A stretch of 64,000 bases of DNA. Source: Pseudomonas entomophila (GTDB taxonomy: Bacteria; Pseudomonadota; Gammaproteobacteria; Pseudomonadales; Pseudomonadaceae). Shown in pieces: positions 51,687-61,846 of this stretch. The position numbers were made by a program, and so were the translations under genes. The DNA lies in assembly GCF_013523125.1 (NCBI RefSeq), contig NZ_JAAMQJ010000001.1, positions 186,001 to 250,000 of the forward strand. Reading direction: 5' to 3'. Below the pieces are notes generated by a model. That model was not told where the DNA came from. It saw nothing but the letters and a program-made list of their open reading frames with translations, and did no database searches. Position 1 is the stretch's first letter. Every line of letters starts with the position of its first letter.

Positions 51687-52517
51687 TCAGCGTTTCAGCG
51701 CCGATGCGTGGTGTGCCATATGCTCGCCAATGAAGCTGGCAATGAAGTAGTAGCTGTGGTCGTAGCCTGGGCGCAGATTCAACGTGAGCGGGTGCCCCGT
51801 CTCGTCGCAGGCTTTGCGCAGCAGGTCGGGCTGAAGCTGGCTCTCCAGGAACTCGTCGCCCAAGCCCTGATCAACCAGCAACGGCAAACGCTCCTGCACG
51901 GTGCGAATCAGCTCCACGGTGTCGTACTGCTTCCACACTTCCCGATCGCTGCCCAGGTACGCCTCGAAGGCCTTGTGCCCCCAGGGAACCTGGGTGGGGG
52001 CGACGATGGGCGAGAAGGCCGAGACGCTTCGATAACGGCCCGGGTTGCGCAGGGCGATGACCAGAGCGCCGTGTCCTCCCATGGAATGGCCGCTGATGCT
52101 CCGCTCCGCTGTCACGGGAAAGTGGGCCTCGATCAGCGCCGGCAATTCCTGCACGACGTAGTCGTACATCCGATGATTCGCAGCCCAGGGTTCCTGTGTG
52201 GCGTTGACGTAGAAACCCGCCCCCTGTCCGAGGTCATAGGCAGGATCGTCGGCAACGCCTTCGCCGCGAGCACTGCTATCGGGCGCGACGACGGCAATGC
52301 CATGTTCGGCCGCGTAGCGCTGGACGGCGGCCTTGGTGATGAAGTTCTGCTCGGTGCAGGTGAGGCCTGAAAGCCAGTACAGCACCGGCACCTTGCCGTG
52401 CTGTGCCTGCGGAGGCAGATAGACGCCGACCTTCATCGTGCAACCGAGCGTCGTGGATTCATGCTGATAAACGTCCTGCCAACCATCAAAGCTGGCGTGA
52501 TGTTCGATGCGTTCCAT
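51687..52517 (-). CDS. fghA: S-formylglutathione hydrolase
   Basis: 276 residues from ATG 52517 (TAGGAGAACTAC upstream). Alpha/beta-hydrolase of the esterase D family: YWLSGLTCTEQNFI (oxyanion region) and SISGHSMGGHGAL with nucleophile S145; Asp and His of the triad lie in the C-terminal half. It splits S-formylglutathione, the FrmA product, into formate and glutathione. Length and motifs are normal for the family. Confidence 0.95.
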   Translation of the reverse strand: MERIEHHASFDGWQDVYQHESTTLGCTMKVGVYLPPQAQHGKVPVLYWLSGLTCTEQNFITKAAVQRYAAEHGIAVVAPDSSARGEGVADDPAYDLGQGAGFYVNATQEPWAANHRMYDYVVQELPALIEAHFPVTAERSISGHSMGGHGALVIALRNPGRYRSVSAFSPIVAPTQVPWGHKAFEAYLGSDREVWKQYDTVELIRTVQERLPLLVDQGLGDEFLESQLQPDLLRKACDETGHPLTLNLRPGYDHSYYFIASFIGEHMAHHASALKR

Positions 52518-52575
52518 GTAGTTCTCCTATGTTCAAAGGAACGGCGCAGCTCTCGCGCGCCAGGACGGCAGCTCG

Positions 52576-53910
52576 TCAGGAAGATTTCTCTTCCGCTGCC
52601 GTGTCGCCGTGGGCGTGTCTGATCCTGCGCACGATCCACCAGATCGTCAGCATCACCGCAGGCACCAGAACCGCCATCACCGGCGCCACGCTGTCGTGAA
52701 CCATCGGAATGCCCTTGAGCAAATAGCCGAGAAGACTCACGACGTAATAAGAAATTGCCGCGACCGACAGGCCTTCGACGGTTTGCTGAAGGCGCAATTG
52801 CATCTTGGCCCGGTTGTTCATCGACGCAAGCAGATCGCGGTTCTGGCGTTCAAGCTCGACGTCGATCCAGGAACGCAGCAACGCGATGGCCCGGGTCAGC
52901 TTGTCGGAGAGCTTGGTCTGGCGCTCCTTTACGGATTGGCATGTCCGCATGGCGGGAGCGATGCGACGCTGCAGGAAATCCGCCCAGGTGCAGTACCCGG
53001 ATACGGCCTCTTCCGAAAGCGCTGCCAGCCTTTCCTCGACGATCTCGTAGTAGGCACGACTGGCGCCGAAGCGATAGAGATTCGCCGCAACGCCAGCTTC
53101 CAGTTCGGCAGCCAGGCCGGTCAATTCGGACAGCAGCACGTCGCTGTCGCGCCGTTCCACCAAGCTCGTACACATCTCGTCGGTGATCGCCGCAAGGCGC
53201 GACTCCATGCGCCGCAGCTCCGACGTCATCGACCGCGTCAACGGCAAGGACAGCAACGCCAAGGTACGGTAGGTCTCGATCTCCAGCAGACGTTGAGCCA
53301 GCGCACCCGCCCGCGCCGGGGTCAAATCGCGGGCAAGGACGAGGATCTGCGTCAGGCCATCCTCATCCTGTCGGAAGTCGGTGAGGATGGCGGCAGAGCC
53401 GTTCTCCACCAGCGAGTAGCACAGGCTGGCAGGATCGAAGCGATCGGCCTCCTTCTCCGTTTCCGGCGTCCATGGAAGAAGTCTCAAACGGATGCCGGAT
53501 ACGACCGGGCCGGGAGGAACAAATCCATGCTTGAACGGATTTTCGCCGCACGGCTCTCCCGTCTCGGAATCCAGCGAAGCGCACCAGAGATACGTTGAGA
53601 ACTCGGTGTGCTTTTCACAGTGCAGGTCTCCCTCATCCCATGTCATGCCGTGAAGCGGCGTAGCGTGGTCGGGCTCGGCAACGCCGAAGCGATGAGACAA
53701 CTCACTCATCGCCATCTGATCCCTGGCCTGATCGCCTTCGGTCATGAAAGCGAGCTGCAATATGCCGCGGGGGGCCTGAATCAACAGATGCGGGCGCGCA
53801 TGCACTTCACCCACGGCCGCAGCACGATCGGCATAGGCCGGCATGCCGTACACGGTGGCGGTCGGGGCGGGTTGTACGGTCGTCGCATTGATGTTGGCCG
53901 GCTCTTGCAT
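52576..53910 (-). CDS. DUF3422 family membrane protein
   Basis: 444 residues from ATG 53910, chosen because TGAGG lies 6-10 bases upstream; ATGs at 53928 and 53979 have no such site. The N-terminal part (EVHARPHLLIQAPRGILQLAF) and central CTSLVERRDSDVLLSELTGLAAELEAG are typical of DUF3422. Two membrane segments near 385-430 end the protein. Its function is unknown; members often lie beside formaldehyde or stress genes in Proteobacteria. It lies between fghA and a hairpin that follows the VOC gene. Confidence 0.85.
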   Translation of the reverse strand: MQEPANINATTVQPAPTATVYGMPAYADRAAAVGEVHARPHLLIQAPRGILQLAFMTEGDQARDQMAMSELSHRFGVAEPDHATPLHGMTWDEGDLHCEKHTEFSTYLWCASLDSETGEPCGENPFKHGFVPPGPVVSGIRLRLLPWTPETEKEADRFDPASLCYSLVENGSAAILTDFRQDEDGLTQILVLARDLTPARAGALAQRLLEIETYRTLALLSLPLTRSMTSELRRMESRLAAITDEMCTSLVERRDSDVLLSELTGLAAELEAGVAANLYRFGASRAYYEIVEERLAALSEEAVSGYCTWADFLQRRIAPAMRTCQSVKERQTKLSDKLTRAIALLRSWIDVELERQNRDLLASMNNRAKMQLRLQQTVEGLSVAAISYYVVSLLGYLLKGIPMVHDSVAPVMAVLVPAVMLTIWWIVRRIRHAHGDTAAEEKSS

Positions 53911-53956
53911 AACGACCTCATTTCTCATTGGTTGAAAAACACGCTTCAAAGCAAAT

Positions 53957-53991
53957 GCCCGCAGCCATGCGTTTCGCACATGGCTGCGGGC
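53957..53991 (-). terminator. Strong hairpin after VOC gene
   Basis: GCCCGCAGCCATG and CATGGCTGCGGGC pair perfectly around a 9-base loop. On the - strand it is followed by ATTTGCTTT, so it may act as a partial terminator between the VOC gene and the DUF3422 gene. Confidence 0.6.
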
Positions 53992-54092
53992 CGATCTTCA
54001 TGAGCAGGCACCGCTCTACACGGTCCGTCTAATAGGCTCGCCGTATAGAGGCTTGTGCTGGCCCTTTCAGAACGCCCTCAGCTTCCTTGCTT

Positions 54093-54491
54093 TCAGACGA
54101 AGGTGTACGAGCAGACCTTGTTGCCCGCCGGATCACGCAGGTAGGCCGCATAGGCACCCGGCAGGTGACCACGTGCGCCAGGCTGGCCCTCGTCGGTGCC
54201 GCCTGCGGCAAGGCCGGCAGCATGGAAGGCATCCACTTCGGCGGGAGTGGCGGCCGCAAAGCCGATCGTCACGCCGTTGCTGGAGGGCGCTTCACCATTG
54301 CCCGGACGGGCGATGATGAAAGCCGGCTTTTCGCGACCGAAAAGTACCCATCCGTTGTTGAAAGGACCGAGGTTCTTGATGCCAAGAGCACCCAGAGCGG
54401 CGTCGTAGAACGCGACCGACTTCTGAAGGTCGGCAGCGCCGATAAAAATGTGCGAAAAGATGCCATCGCCAGAAATGACAGGAGTGGACAT
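54093..54491 (-). CDS. VOC (glyoxalase/bleomycin-resistance) family protein
   Basis: 132 residues from ATG 54491 (CCAAGGAAATTAATC upstream). The paired beta-alpha-beta3 modules of VOC proteins are visible: HIFIGAADLQKSVAFYDAALGALG and VDAFHAAGLAAGG...AYAAYLRDPAGNKVCSYTF. Metal-binding His at the start and an acidic position near the end are plausible. Substrate unknown; in this operon a glutathione adduct of an aldehyde is a fair guess. 43 bases after frmA. Confidence 0.85.
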   Translation of the reverse strand: MSTPVISGDGIFSHIFIGAADLQKSVAFYDAALGALGIKNLGPFNNGWVLFGREKPAFIIARPGNGEAPSSNGVTIGFAAATPAEVDAFHAAGLAAGGTDEGQPGARGHLPGAYAAYLRDPAGNKVCSYTFV

Positions 54492-54534
54492 GATTAATTT
54501 CCTTGGTGGTTGGTGTTGAATGGGTAGTGGGCGG

Positions 54535-55668
<1,134 letters not shown>

Positions 55669-55703
55669 CTAAATTTGCCCTCACCGAGGGCACCCTGGTG
55701 CCT

Positions 55704-55979
55704 CTACCGCAGATAGGAGCGGACGATAGAGATGGTCTCGTCAATGGACTTGTTCTGCGAATCGCTCCTGATTTCGCTACTGGGAAACTCTTCCCGCAGA
55801 TAGCTCTCCAGAACGGTTGCCATCAATCCGTTGACTGCCCCACGAACGGCCGCAAGCTGCTGAAGAATTGCAGGGCATTCCGCACCTGCATCGAGCGCTT
55901 GCTCAAGAGTCGCTACCTGACCTTTGATGCGCCGGATGCGCGTCAGGGCTTGCTTCTTTTCTTCCGGGCTGTGTGGCAT
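55704..55979 (-). CDS. frmR: FrmR formaldehyde-sensing repressor (CsoR/RcnR family)
   Basis: 91 residues from ATG 55979 (AGAGAGGTGTTCG upstream), the family's normal length; an earlier in-frame ATG would start inside the promoter. Pro2 and Cys35, which formaldehyde crosslinks in E. coli FrmR, are both present. Position 60 is Tyr, where relatives commonly have a metal-binding His (from memory), in keeping with an aldehyde rather than metal sensor. It should repress the operon until formaldehyde is present. Confidence 0.93.
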   Translation of the reverse strand: MPHSPEEKKQALTRIRRIKGQVATLEQALDAGAECPAILQQLAAVRGAVNGLMATVLESYLREEFPSSEIRSDSQNKSIDETISIVRSYLR

Positions 55980-56010
55980 CGAACACCTCTCTACTTGGGT
56001 ACACCGCCGC

Positions 56011-56040
56011 ATTATACAATACTCCACCATAGTATATGCG
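56011..56040 (-). promoter_or_regulatory. frmR promoter and operator
   Basis: On the - strand a TATAAT -10 box lies at 56016-56011. An inverted repeat ATACT-CCACCAT-AGTAT (56019-56035) sits immediately upstream, where -35 contacts would fall, so FrmR binding would block the polymerase. No good -35 box is visible. Confidence 0.6.
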
Positions 56041-56261
56041 GCCGAACTTCGCCACAAATTCTGTGCTCTTCGAGCACTATTACAGGCTAGTACAGATTTG
56101 TTCCCAAGAAGCGCAAAACATTCAAATCAATGAATATTTCTTGCATGTATCGACAGCATCGGGGCAAGTTCAAAACCGGTCAAACTGGAAAAATCTATGC
56201 GCAGATAGATATGGCCTATCTAAGCCAACTCATCGAGCTGAAGCTATCAAGATGAGACCGG
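56041..56261. other. Gap between frmR promoter and nitrilase-like gene
   Basis: 221 bases, more AT-rich than the neighbours, with no gene or strong hairpin. It separates the formaldehyde operon from the next - strand operon and may mark a cargo junction. Confidence 0.4.
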
Positions 56262-57152
56262 CTAGGCGACCTGACGACCCGAGTACCGAGCCTTCCTCAG
56301 TGCAGGCAACATCTGGCCGTCCCAGTCACGATCGACCGCAACCTGGGCCTGTTCCTGGTTTCGTTCGAGGGCTTCAACGTCCAGATCAGCAATCGCCCAT
56401 GTCTGCGTGCCGCAAGTCGTCGCGAGAATGCCATCCTCCGGGAATCCGCGATCCATGGGTGCATAGATCGTGGCCTCGCCAGTATTCGTGTCCAGCGCCG
56501 GGCTCCAGTCAGCAGCTCCGGTCGTCACGGCCTGCGCGATGAACATTCGGTTCTCCAGTGCCCGCGCCATGCAGCCCACACGGACCCGGGTTGCACCTGC
56601 TTGGGTGTCGGTACAGCTCGGGACCAGCAGCAGGCGCACTCCCGCCTCTCGCTGGGCTCGCACGGGCAATGGAAACTCACTGTCATAGCAAACAGCGATG
56701 CCGGCACGCACGCCTTTCAAATCGAACACCTTCAGTTCGTCGCCACCCTCGATGACGCCGGCGTCTTTCTCGAACCCCGTCAACTGCAATTTGTCTTGGT
56801 AGTCGCGTGTGCCGTCAGGCGCAAACCACCAAGCCCGGTTGCGGTAGCGGTCCAATCCAACCTGGGTCAAAAACGTACCGGCCTGAATGGTCATGCACAA
56901 CTCGCGCGACAGGTCGGCATACAGTGCCAGCCACGCAGGCTGCAAGGCCTGCAGCGCGGCCAGAGAGGCGTTGAAATCATGGCGGATGCCAGGCTCGAAC
57001 GTTGCAGCCAGTTCGAGGGATAGATACTCGGGCAACACGGCCAGTTCCGCCCCGCCACGGCGCGCCTCCTCCAGAACCAGCCGCTGCCGCGCAGCAAATG
57101 CCTCGAAGCCCGCGGGCTGACCCACTGAGTATTTCGCAACTGCTACTTTCAT
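56262..57152 (-). CDS. Carbon-nitrogen hydrolase (nitrilase superfamily)
   Basis: 296 residues from ATG 57152 (CTGGAGAACGCG upstream), overlapping the GNAT stop. The Glu-Lys-Cys triad is visible: E42 in AVLPEYLS, K121 in YQDKLQLTGF and C155 in GIAVCYDSEFP. The superfamily cleaves amides or nitriles; the substrate here is not known. It is the last gene of an NTF2-like / GNAT / nitrilase operon, a combination that suggests processing of an acylated small amine (inference). Confidence 0.88.
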   Translation of the reverse strand: MKVAVAKYSVGQPAGFEAFAARQRLVLEEARRGGAELAVLPEYLSLELAATFEPGIRHDFNASLAALQALQPAWLALYADLSRELCMTIQAGTFLTQVGLDRYRNRAWWFAPDGTRDYQDKLQLTGFEKDAGVIEGGDELKVFDLKGVRAGIAVCYDSEFPLPVRAQREAGVRLLLVPSCTDTQAGATRVRVGCMARALENRMFIAQAVTTGAADWSPALDTNTGEATIYAPMDRGFPEDGILATTCGTQTWAIADLDVEALERNQEQAQVAVDRDWDGQMLPALRKARYSGRQVA

Positions 57153-57757
57153 TTCGCGTTCTCCAGGGAGTGCAGCCACATCGTGAGCGTCTGCTCGGTT
57201 TCGCTCGGCTCACCCACCTGCTTCCAGGGCAGCGTAACCTTCATGTCCGACTGCCGCACGTAGCCGCGACGGGTCCAGAAGGGGTCATTACTGCGGTAGT
57301 TGGAAGGACGCCGGAGATCGTCGTCTGCACGATCCACCGACGCGAACGATGCCCACTGCATGCCGCCCAACGAACGGGCATGCGCTTCGCGCTCGTCAAA
57401 GAAGCGATGGCCCAGGCCAAGGCCCCGGAAGGCCGGGAGCAGGACTGATTCGCCACAGTAAAACACTGCCTCCACCGGGATTCCTCGATCGGCGAACGGC
57501 ACATGGAAGGCCGGCTCCGCATCGCCGAGCGGCAACCCCGTGGACGCACCCACGACCACATCATCAGCGAGCGCGAGTACCAGCAGGCTGTCTGCCGAAC
57601 GGGCGTACATGGCGAGGTAGTGCTTCTCGTATTCGGTGTCGCCCTCGTACAGGTAAGGAAAGCTGCGGAAGACGCTCGCCCGCAGGCCTGCCACGGCATC
57701 GAACCATTCGGCAATGTCCGGGCCACGACGAACCAGCACCTGCACGTCGCTGGTCAT
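57149..57757 (-). CDS. GNAT family N-acetyltransferase
   Basis: 202 residues from ATG 57757, 4 bases after the NTF2-like stop. The acetyl-CoA-binding motif A is visible as FYCGESVLLPAFRGLGLGHRFFDEREAHAR, with V..LLPAFRGLGLG fitting (Q/R)xxGxG/A, and the C-terminal WTRRGYVRQSDMKVTLPWKQ is as in GNATs. The substrate is unknown. Translation is probably coupled to both neighbours. Confidence 0.85.
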   Translation of the reverse strand: MTSDVQVLVRRGPDIAEWFDAVAGLRASVFRSFPYLYEGDTEYEKHYLAMYARSADSLLVLALADDVVVGASTGLPLGDAEPAFHVPFADRGIPVEAVFYCGESVLLPAFRGLGLGHRFFDEREAHARSLGGMQWASFASVDRADDDLRRPSNYRSNDPFWTRRGYVRQSDMKVTLPWKQVGEPSETEQTLTMWLHSLENAK

Positions 57758-57758
57758 T

Positions 57759-58166
57759 TCAGGCGTCCCCTCCAACCTGTGCGATCCAGTCGCCGAGGTT
57801 GTAGTAGTTGGTGACACGAGCGATCTTGCCATCGCGGATCTCGAAGAACGCGCCGCCCGGCAGCACGTAGCGCTGGCCCTGGGCTTCCGGCAGCCCGTCG
57901 TCCGTCACCTTGTATTCGCCATGCACCACGTACTCCGCGCCTGCACGCAGGCCGTCGGCGCTGACCATCACCACGATCCCGCGCAGTTGCTCGCCATAGC
58001 AGCGGTCCATGCGCTGCAGGAAGGCGCGGAAGGCTTCGCGACCGACCTCACGAGCGCCCTGGTTCAAGTCGTGCGCGACGTCATCGGTCAACATTGACAG
58101 CATGGCCTCGCGGTCGCCGCGGTTGAAGGCGTCGTAGTAGGCAGTGATGAGAGTCGCAGCGTTCAT
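57759..58166 (-). CDS. NTF2-like / ketosteroid isomerase-related protein
   Basis: 135 residues from ATG 58166 (AACAAGGAACGCG upstream). Typical SnoaL/NTF2-like cone fold: LITAYYDAFNRGDREAMLSMLTDDVAHDLNQG, then a C-terminal GGAFFEIRDGKIARVTNYYNL. Such proteins bind small hydrophobic ligands or act as isomerases; the specific ligand is unknown. It opens the three-gene operon, divergent from a LysR gene. Confidence 0.87.
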   Translation of the reverse strand: MNAATLITAYYDAFNRGDREAMLSMLTDDVAHDLNQGAREVGREAFRAFLQRMDRCYGEQLRGIVVMVSADGLRAGAEYVVHGEYKVTDDGLPEAQGQRYVLPGGAFFEIRDGKIARVTNYYNLGDWIAQVGGDA

Positions 58167-58320
58167 TCGCGTTCCTTGTTGGGTTGTTCGGAGCGGAGCA
58201 TTCCGGGGTGTTGTCAGTCTGGGCAACCGCGCTCTCCTTGTATATGGAATTGTTGCGATTTTATAATTCCACAATCTGGAACAATTAACGAGCAGCGAAA
58301 CCGGCCATGAGGCGTGCGTC
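58167..58320. promoter_or_regulatory. Divergent control region for NTF2-like operon and lysR
   Basis: It contains TGGAATT (58245-58251) and AATTCCA (58265-58271), a perfect dyad with 13-base spacing, inside a second inverted pair AATTGTT/AACAATT (58249-58286). This is a likely LysR-type binding site controlling both directions. Confidence 0.6.
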
Positions 58321-59226
58321 ATGAACAAAGAAATGGAACTACTGCGCATCTTTCGGGTGGCGGCCGAAAGCAGCAGTTTTCGCGATGCGGCCGTCCGGCT
58401 GGGGACTTCTCCGCAAGGTGTAACCCGTGCCATCCAGCAACTGGAGCAACACTACGGCGAGGTGTTGTTTCATCGAAGCACGCGCCAGGTGCGCATCACC
58501 GCCTTCGGCGAAGGGCTGCTAGACCAAGTGCGCCCCGCATTGGAGCGGTTCGAGGATCTGTGGCGAACGCCTAGCTCCGACCAGCAGGCCTCTCTGTCCG
58601 GTACGGTTCGCATCACCGCACCGCACAGCTTGGGCACCAGAGCGGTGCTACCGGCACTGGAGCGCGTGGCCGCGCGTCATCCCGGCATCACGCTGGATGT
58701 GCGCCTGTCCGATCGCATCAGCAATACGGTTGACGAAGGGATTGACGTCGGGATCAGGGTCGGATTCATGCGCGATAGCCGCTTCGTCGCACGCAAGGCC
58801 GCCGACATGAGACTCCCCATCGTTGCCGCTCCGCGCCTGATCAAGAAAGTGGGCGTACCTGCAAACATCGATGCGCTAAGCAGCCTGCCAGTTACCGTGG
58901 CCTTGGATATCAATACCGGCCGTCCCTGGCCTTGGCACTTCAAGGCGGGACGCCAGTGGACACCTACCGCACCCACTCTCGTCGCCGACAATGCCGACAT
59001 GGAAATGGGAGCGGCGCTGGCCGGGATCGCGTTCGCGCAACTGGCGGACTACATGGCCGCCCCCTACATTGCCAGCGGGAAGCTCGTGCGAGTGCTGGAG
59101 AACGAAGAACCTCCGGCATGGGGGTTGTACGTCTATCGGCCTCAGCGTGGCCCCATTCCGGGAAGGGTTCGAGCGGTATTTGATGAAATGCTGGTCGCCG
59201 TTGGATCGTTGCCAGCTTTGCGCTGA
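58321..59226 (+). CDS. LysR family transcriptional regulator
   Basis: 301 residues from ATG 58321. The winged helix-turn-helix is at 1-60 (FRVAAESSSFRDAAVRLGTSPQGVTRAIQQLEQHYGEVLFHRSTR), followed by a periplasmic-binding-like sensor domain (TVRITAPHSLGTRAVLPALERVAARHPGITLDVRLSDR...). It is divergent from the NTF2/GNAT/nitrilase operon and probably activates it. Inducer unknown. Confidence 0.93.
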   Translation: MNKEMELLRIFRVAAESSSFRDAAVRLGTSPQGVTRAIQQLEQHYGEVLFHRSTRQVRITAFGEGLLDQVRPALERFEDLWRTPSSDQQASLSGTVRITAPHSLGTRAVLPALERVAARHPGITLDVRLSDRISNTVDEGIDVGIRVGFMRDSRFVARKAADMRLPIVAAPRLIKKVGVPANIDALSSLPVTVALDINTGRPWPWHFKAGRQWTPTAPTLVADNADMEMGAALAGIAFAQLADYMAAPYIASGKLVRVLENEEPPAWGLYVYRPQRGPIPGRVRAVFDEMLVAVGSLPALR

Positions 59227-59282
59227 CACGTCGCAAGACGCTGTAGGGCACACATCTTGGAAAGCGGGGCACTGAGCCTCGG

Positions 59283-59376
59283 CGGCTCACCCCTCCGGTT
59301 GAATGATGAACCGACCGTCTGCCCGCTTGCCCCAGATGCAGATCGGTCGGCCATGCAACCCAATGCCGGCGAACGA
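59283..59376 (-). pseudogene. Possible C-terminal gene remnant after uvrB
   Basis: Directly after the uvrB stop and in the same frame, the - strand reads SFAGIGLHGRPICIWGKRAD and on to FIIQPEG before a stop. It has the look of a real protein C-terminus and lacks a start. It may be the end of a gene cut when uvrB cargo arrived; origin not recognised. Confidence 0.3.
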
Positions 59377-61353
59377 TTAGATGTAAATGAATTGCCGGTA
59401 CAACCCATCCAACTGACGACGAATGTCTTCGACGCGCTGCTCGTCACCGGTATCGGTAAATTCGAGTAGCTGCTGTTCCTTGGCAGTGATCTGATCGCAA
59501 AGGTCGGACAAGTTCTCGCAGAAAGCCTCGGAATGAACGGTGGGCTCCTCCGTATTCGTCTCTTCCCCTGCTAGTTTTCGCACAGACGAGGCTGGAGAAA
59601 TCCCATTTTCCTCGTTAAAGGCAATTTGAAGCTGCCTGCGCCTATTGGTCTCATCGATCGCCTGCTTCATCGCCGGCGTCACCGCGTCGGCGTACAAGAT
59701 CGCCTTGCCGTTTTCATTCCGAGCGACTCGACCGATCATCTGAATGAGCGCATGGGCCGAACGCAAGAACCCTGCACGGTCTGCATCGAGAATGGCAATC
59801 AATGATGCCTCTGGAATATCCAGCCCTTCGCGCAAAAGACTAATCCCAATCAAAACATCGAACTCTCCTGCGCGCAGGCCATTGATGATCTCAACACGAT
59901 CCTCCGCTTTTATGTCCGAATGCATGTAGCGCGCTCGAATCCCGTTGTCCGTCAAGAAATCCGTTAGCTCTTCTGCACTGACCTTCGTCAGCGTAGTCAC
60001 AAGCACTCGATTCTTTCTCTTCACGCACTTCGATATTTCGGCAAGCAGGTCATCTATGTATCCATCCGCTTTCCGCACTTCAACCTTGGGGTCAAGCAGT
60101 CCCGTTGGCCTGATAACCTGTTCGACAACCCTGCCTTTCGACACCCTCAGCTCGTAGTCGCCCGGAGTAGCGGAAACAAAGATGGTCTGAGGCTTGACCT
60201 TCTCGAACTCGTCAAAGTTCAATGGCCGGTTGTTCTTCGATGAAGGCAAACGGAACCCGTAATCGATCAGCGTGTCCTTGCGCGCCTGATCCCCCCGGTA
60301 CATTGCGGATATCTGTGGCACCATGACATGAGATTCATCGACGAACAGCAGCCCGTCTTTCGGCAAATAATCCAGCAACGTGATCGGAGGAGAAGCTGCG
60401 TCTCGGTCGCTGAAGTAGCAGGAATAATTCTCCATCCCCGAGCAATAGCCGACCTCGCGCATCATTTCCACGTCATGCGTGATCCGCTCGTACAGCCTGA
60501 TTGCCTCGACCAAGCGATTATTCCTGTTCAGCTCGGCAACCCGCTCTTCCATATCAGCGAGTATCTTTTTGGATGCAGAATCTATTTTGTTCGTGGGCGG
60601 CGCGAAAAGCGTTTTTGGCGAAACCAAATAATGGTCTATCTCTCCCAACGTCTTGCCGGTAACAGGGTCCATCCATTGGACAGACGCAACAGTGTCATCC
60701 AACAGTTCCACCCGAACCGCCCTGTACTCGGAATCAGCGGGGAAAATGTCAATCACATCACCTTGGACGCGGAACGTTGCACGCTTGAGAGTGCGCTCCG
60801 TGCGATCATATTGCAGCAAAGCCAAGCGACGAATTAGCTCTCTCTGGTTTAGTTTGACCCCAGGGGACAGAGCGATCTGTAGCGCTCGGTATGCATCTGG
60901 ATCACCCAGGCCGTAGATTGAAGACACCGAAGCGACGACGATCACGTCACGACGCTCAATCAAGGATTTGGTCGTGGACAGGCGCAGGCGCTCAAGGTGG
61001 TCATTGATGGCCGAGTCCTTTGGAATGAAACGATCGGTGCCCGGCATATAGATTTCGGGCTGAAAATAATCGTAGTAGGAAACGAAGTACTCGACCGCGT
61101 TCTCAGGAAAGAAGTGCTTCATTTCACCATAAAGCTGCGCGGTCAACGTCTTGTTAGGAGCCAAGATCAACGTAGGCCGCTTCAGACGATGAATCACATT
61201 GGCCATGGTGAAGGTCTTACCTGAGCCGGTGATACCTTTCAGCGTCTGGTGCGTCGCACCTTCTTCTATGTCCGACAGCAGGCGCGCTATCGCCTCTGGC
61301 TGGTCCCCCGCCGGCGTATAGTTGGAGTGCAGAATAAACATACCGGTTGACAT
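59377..61353 (-). CDS. uvrB: UvrB excinuclease subunit
   Basis: 658 residues from ATG 61353 (TAGGAGATATCTA upstream). All helicase motifs are present: GITGSGKTFTMAN, YYDYFQPEIYMP (beta-hairpin that clamps DNA), FVDESH, SATPGDYE, REGLDIPEASL and QMIGRVARN. A C-terminal UVR-like helix ends near LDGLYRQF. UvrB is normally a chromosomal nucleotide-excision-repair gene; this accessory copy uses more AT-rich codons than the ICE genes. No uvrC is seen in the window. Works with UvrA and host UvrC. Confidence 0.96.
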   Translation of the reverse strand: MSTGMFILHSNYTPAGDQPEAIARLLSDIEEGATHQTLKGITGSGKTFTMANVIHRLKRPTLILAPNKTLTAQLYGEMKHFFPENAVEYFVSYYDYFQPEIYMPGTDRFIPKDSAINDHLERLRLSTTKSLIERRDVIVVASVSSIYGLGDPDAYRALQIALSPGVKLNQRELIRRLALLQYDRTERTLKRATFRVQGDVIDIFPADSEYRAVRVELLDDTVASVQWMDPVTGKTLGEIDHYLVSPKTLFAPPTNKIDSASKKILADMEERVAELNRNNRLVEAIRLYERITHDVEMMREVGYCSGMENYSCYFSDRDAASPPITLLDYLPKDGLLFVDESHVMVPQISAMYRGDQARKDTLIDYGFRLPSSKNNRPLNFDEFEKVKPQTIFVSATPGDYELRVSKGRVVEQVIRPTGLLDPKVEVRKADGYIDDLLAEISKCVKRKNRVLVTTLTKVSAEELTDFLTDNGIRARYMHSDIKAEDRVEIINGLRAGEFDVLIGISLLREGLDIPEASLIAILDADRAGFLRSAHALIQMIGRVARNENGKAILYADAVTPAMKQAIDETNRRRQLQIAFNEENGISPASSVRKLAGEETNTEEPTVHSEAFCENLSDLCDQITAKEQQLLEFTDTGDEQRVEDIRRQLDGLYRQFIYI

Positions 61354-61413
61354 TAGATATCTCCTAATTGAGCTACTTCAATTTGTCCTGATGTATCGGC
61401 TATTCCAGAAGAC

Positions 61414-61721
61414 CTATAGCAGTACCAAACTGGGGTGTAAATGACGGCGATCCTGCCGCGCCCCACCTGGGCGTAGGCGTCGCCAACATGATAGCCCAGC
61501 ACATGGGCGGGCTTCCCAGTGCATATCCGCCGATCGCCACGACGTCAGCCAGCGGCCCGTCTGCCAATGCACCTGGAGCCACTCGCCTCGTTGAGCGCTG
61601 ACATCGAGCCGTGGCGGGCGAGGTTGCTCTGTACGCCCAATGTGTGGCGCCGGCTCCCGCCGATACGCGCCTTTGTCTCTCTCAGCCCTCCAGACGAGGC
61701 GTTGGAAACGTGGAGCTACGT
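61414..61721 (-). pseudogene. Open stretch after DUF488, interrupted by IS insertion
   Basis: If the IS is removed, the - strand frame after the DUF488 stop stays open for about 100 codons (VAPRFQRLVWRAERDKGAYR and on to a TAG at 61414). No clear start codon or known domain is seen. It may be a decayed gene; the rest of 61354-61721 holds only the uvrB ribosome site. Confidence 0.3.
61712..61721 (+). repeat. Target site duplication, left copy
   Basis: GGAGCTACGT directly left of the IS terminal repeat; the same ten bases follow the right end at 63359-63368. Confidence 0.9.
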
Positions 61722-61846
61722 CAATGTCATCAACTTAAGGAATTTTTCCTATAAATATCATATAATTAGCGCTAAATTCAGCGCATAGGAGAAACCCTTT
61801 TGGCCCCTCATTCCACACCGTTTGACACCGCCCAGCAAACCCTGGC

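Noticed and set aside
61354..61440. Possible LexA box before uvrB
   Set aside because: A CTG and a CAG are present but the spacing is wrong for the CTGT-N8-ACAG pattern.
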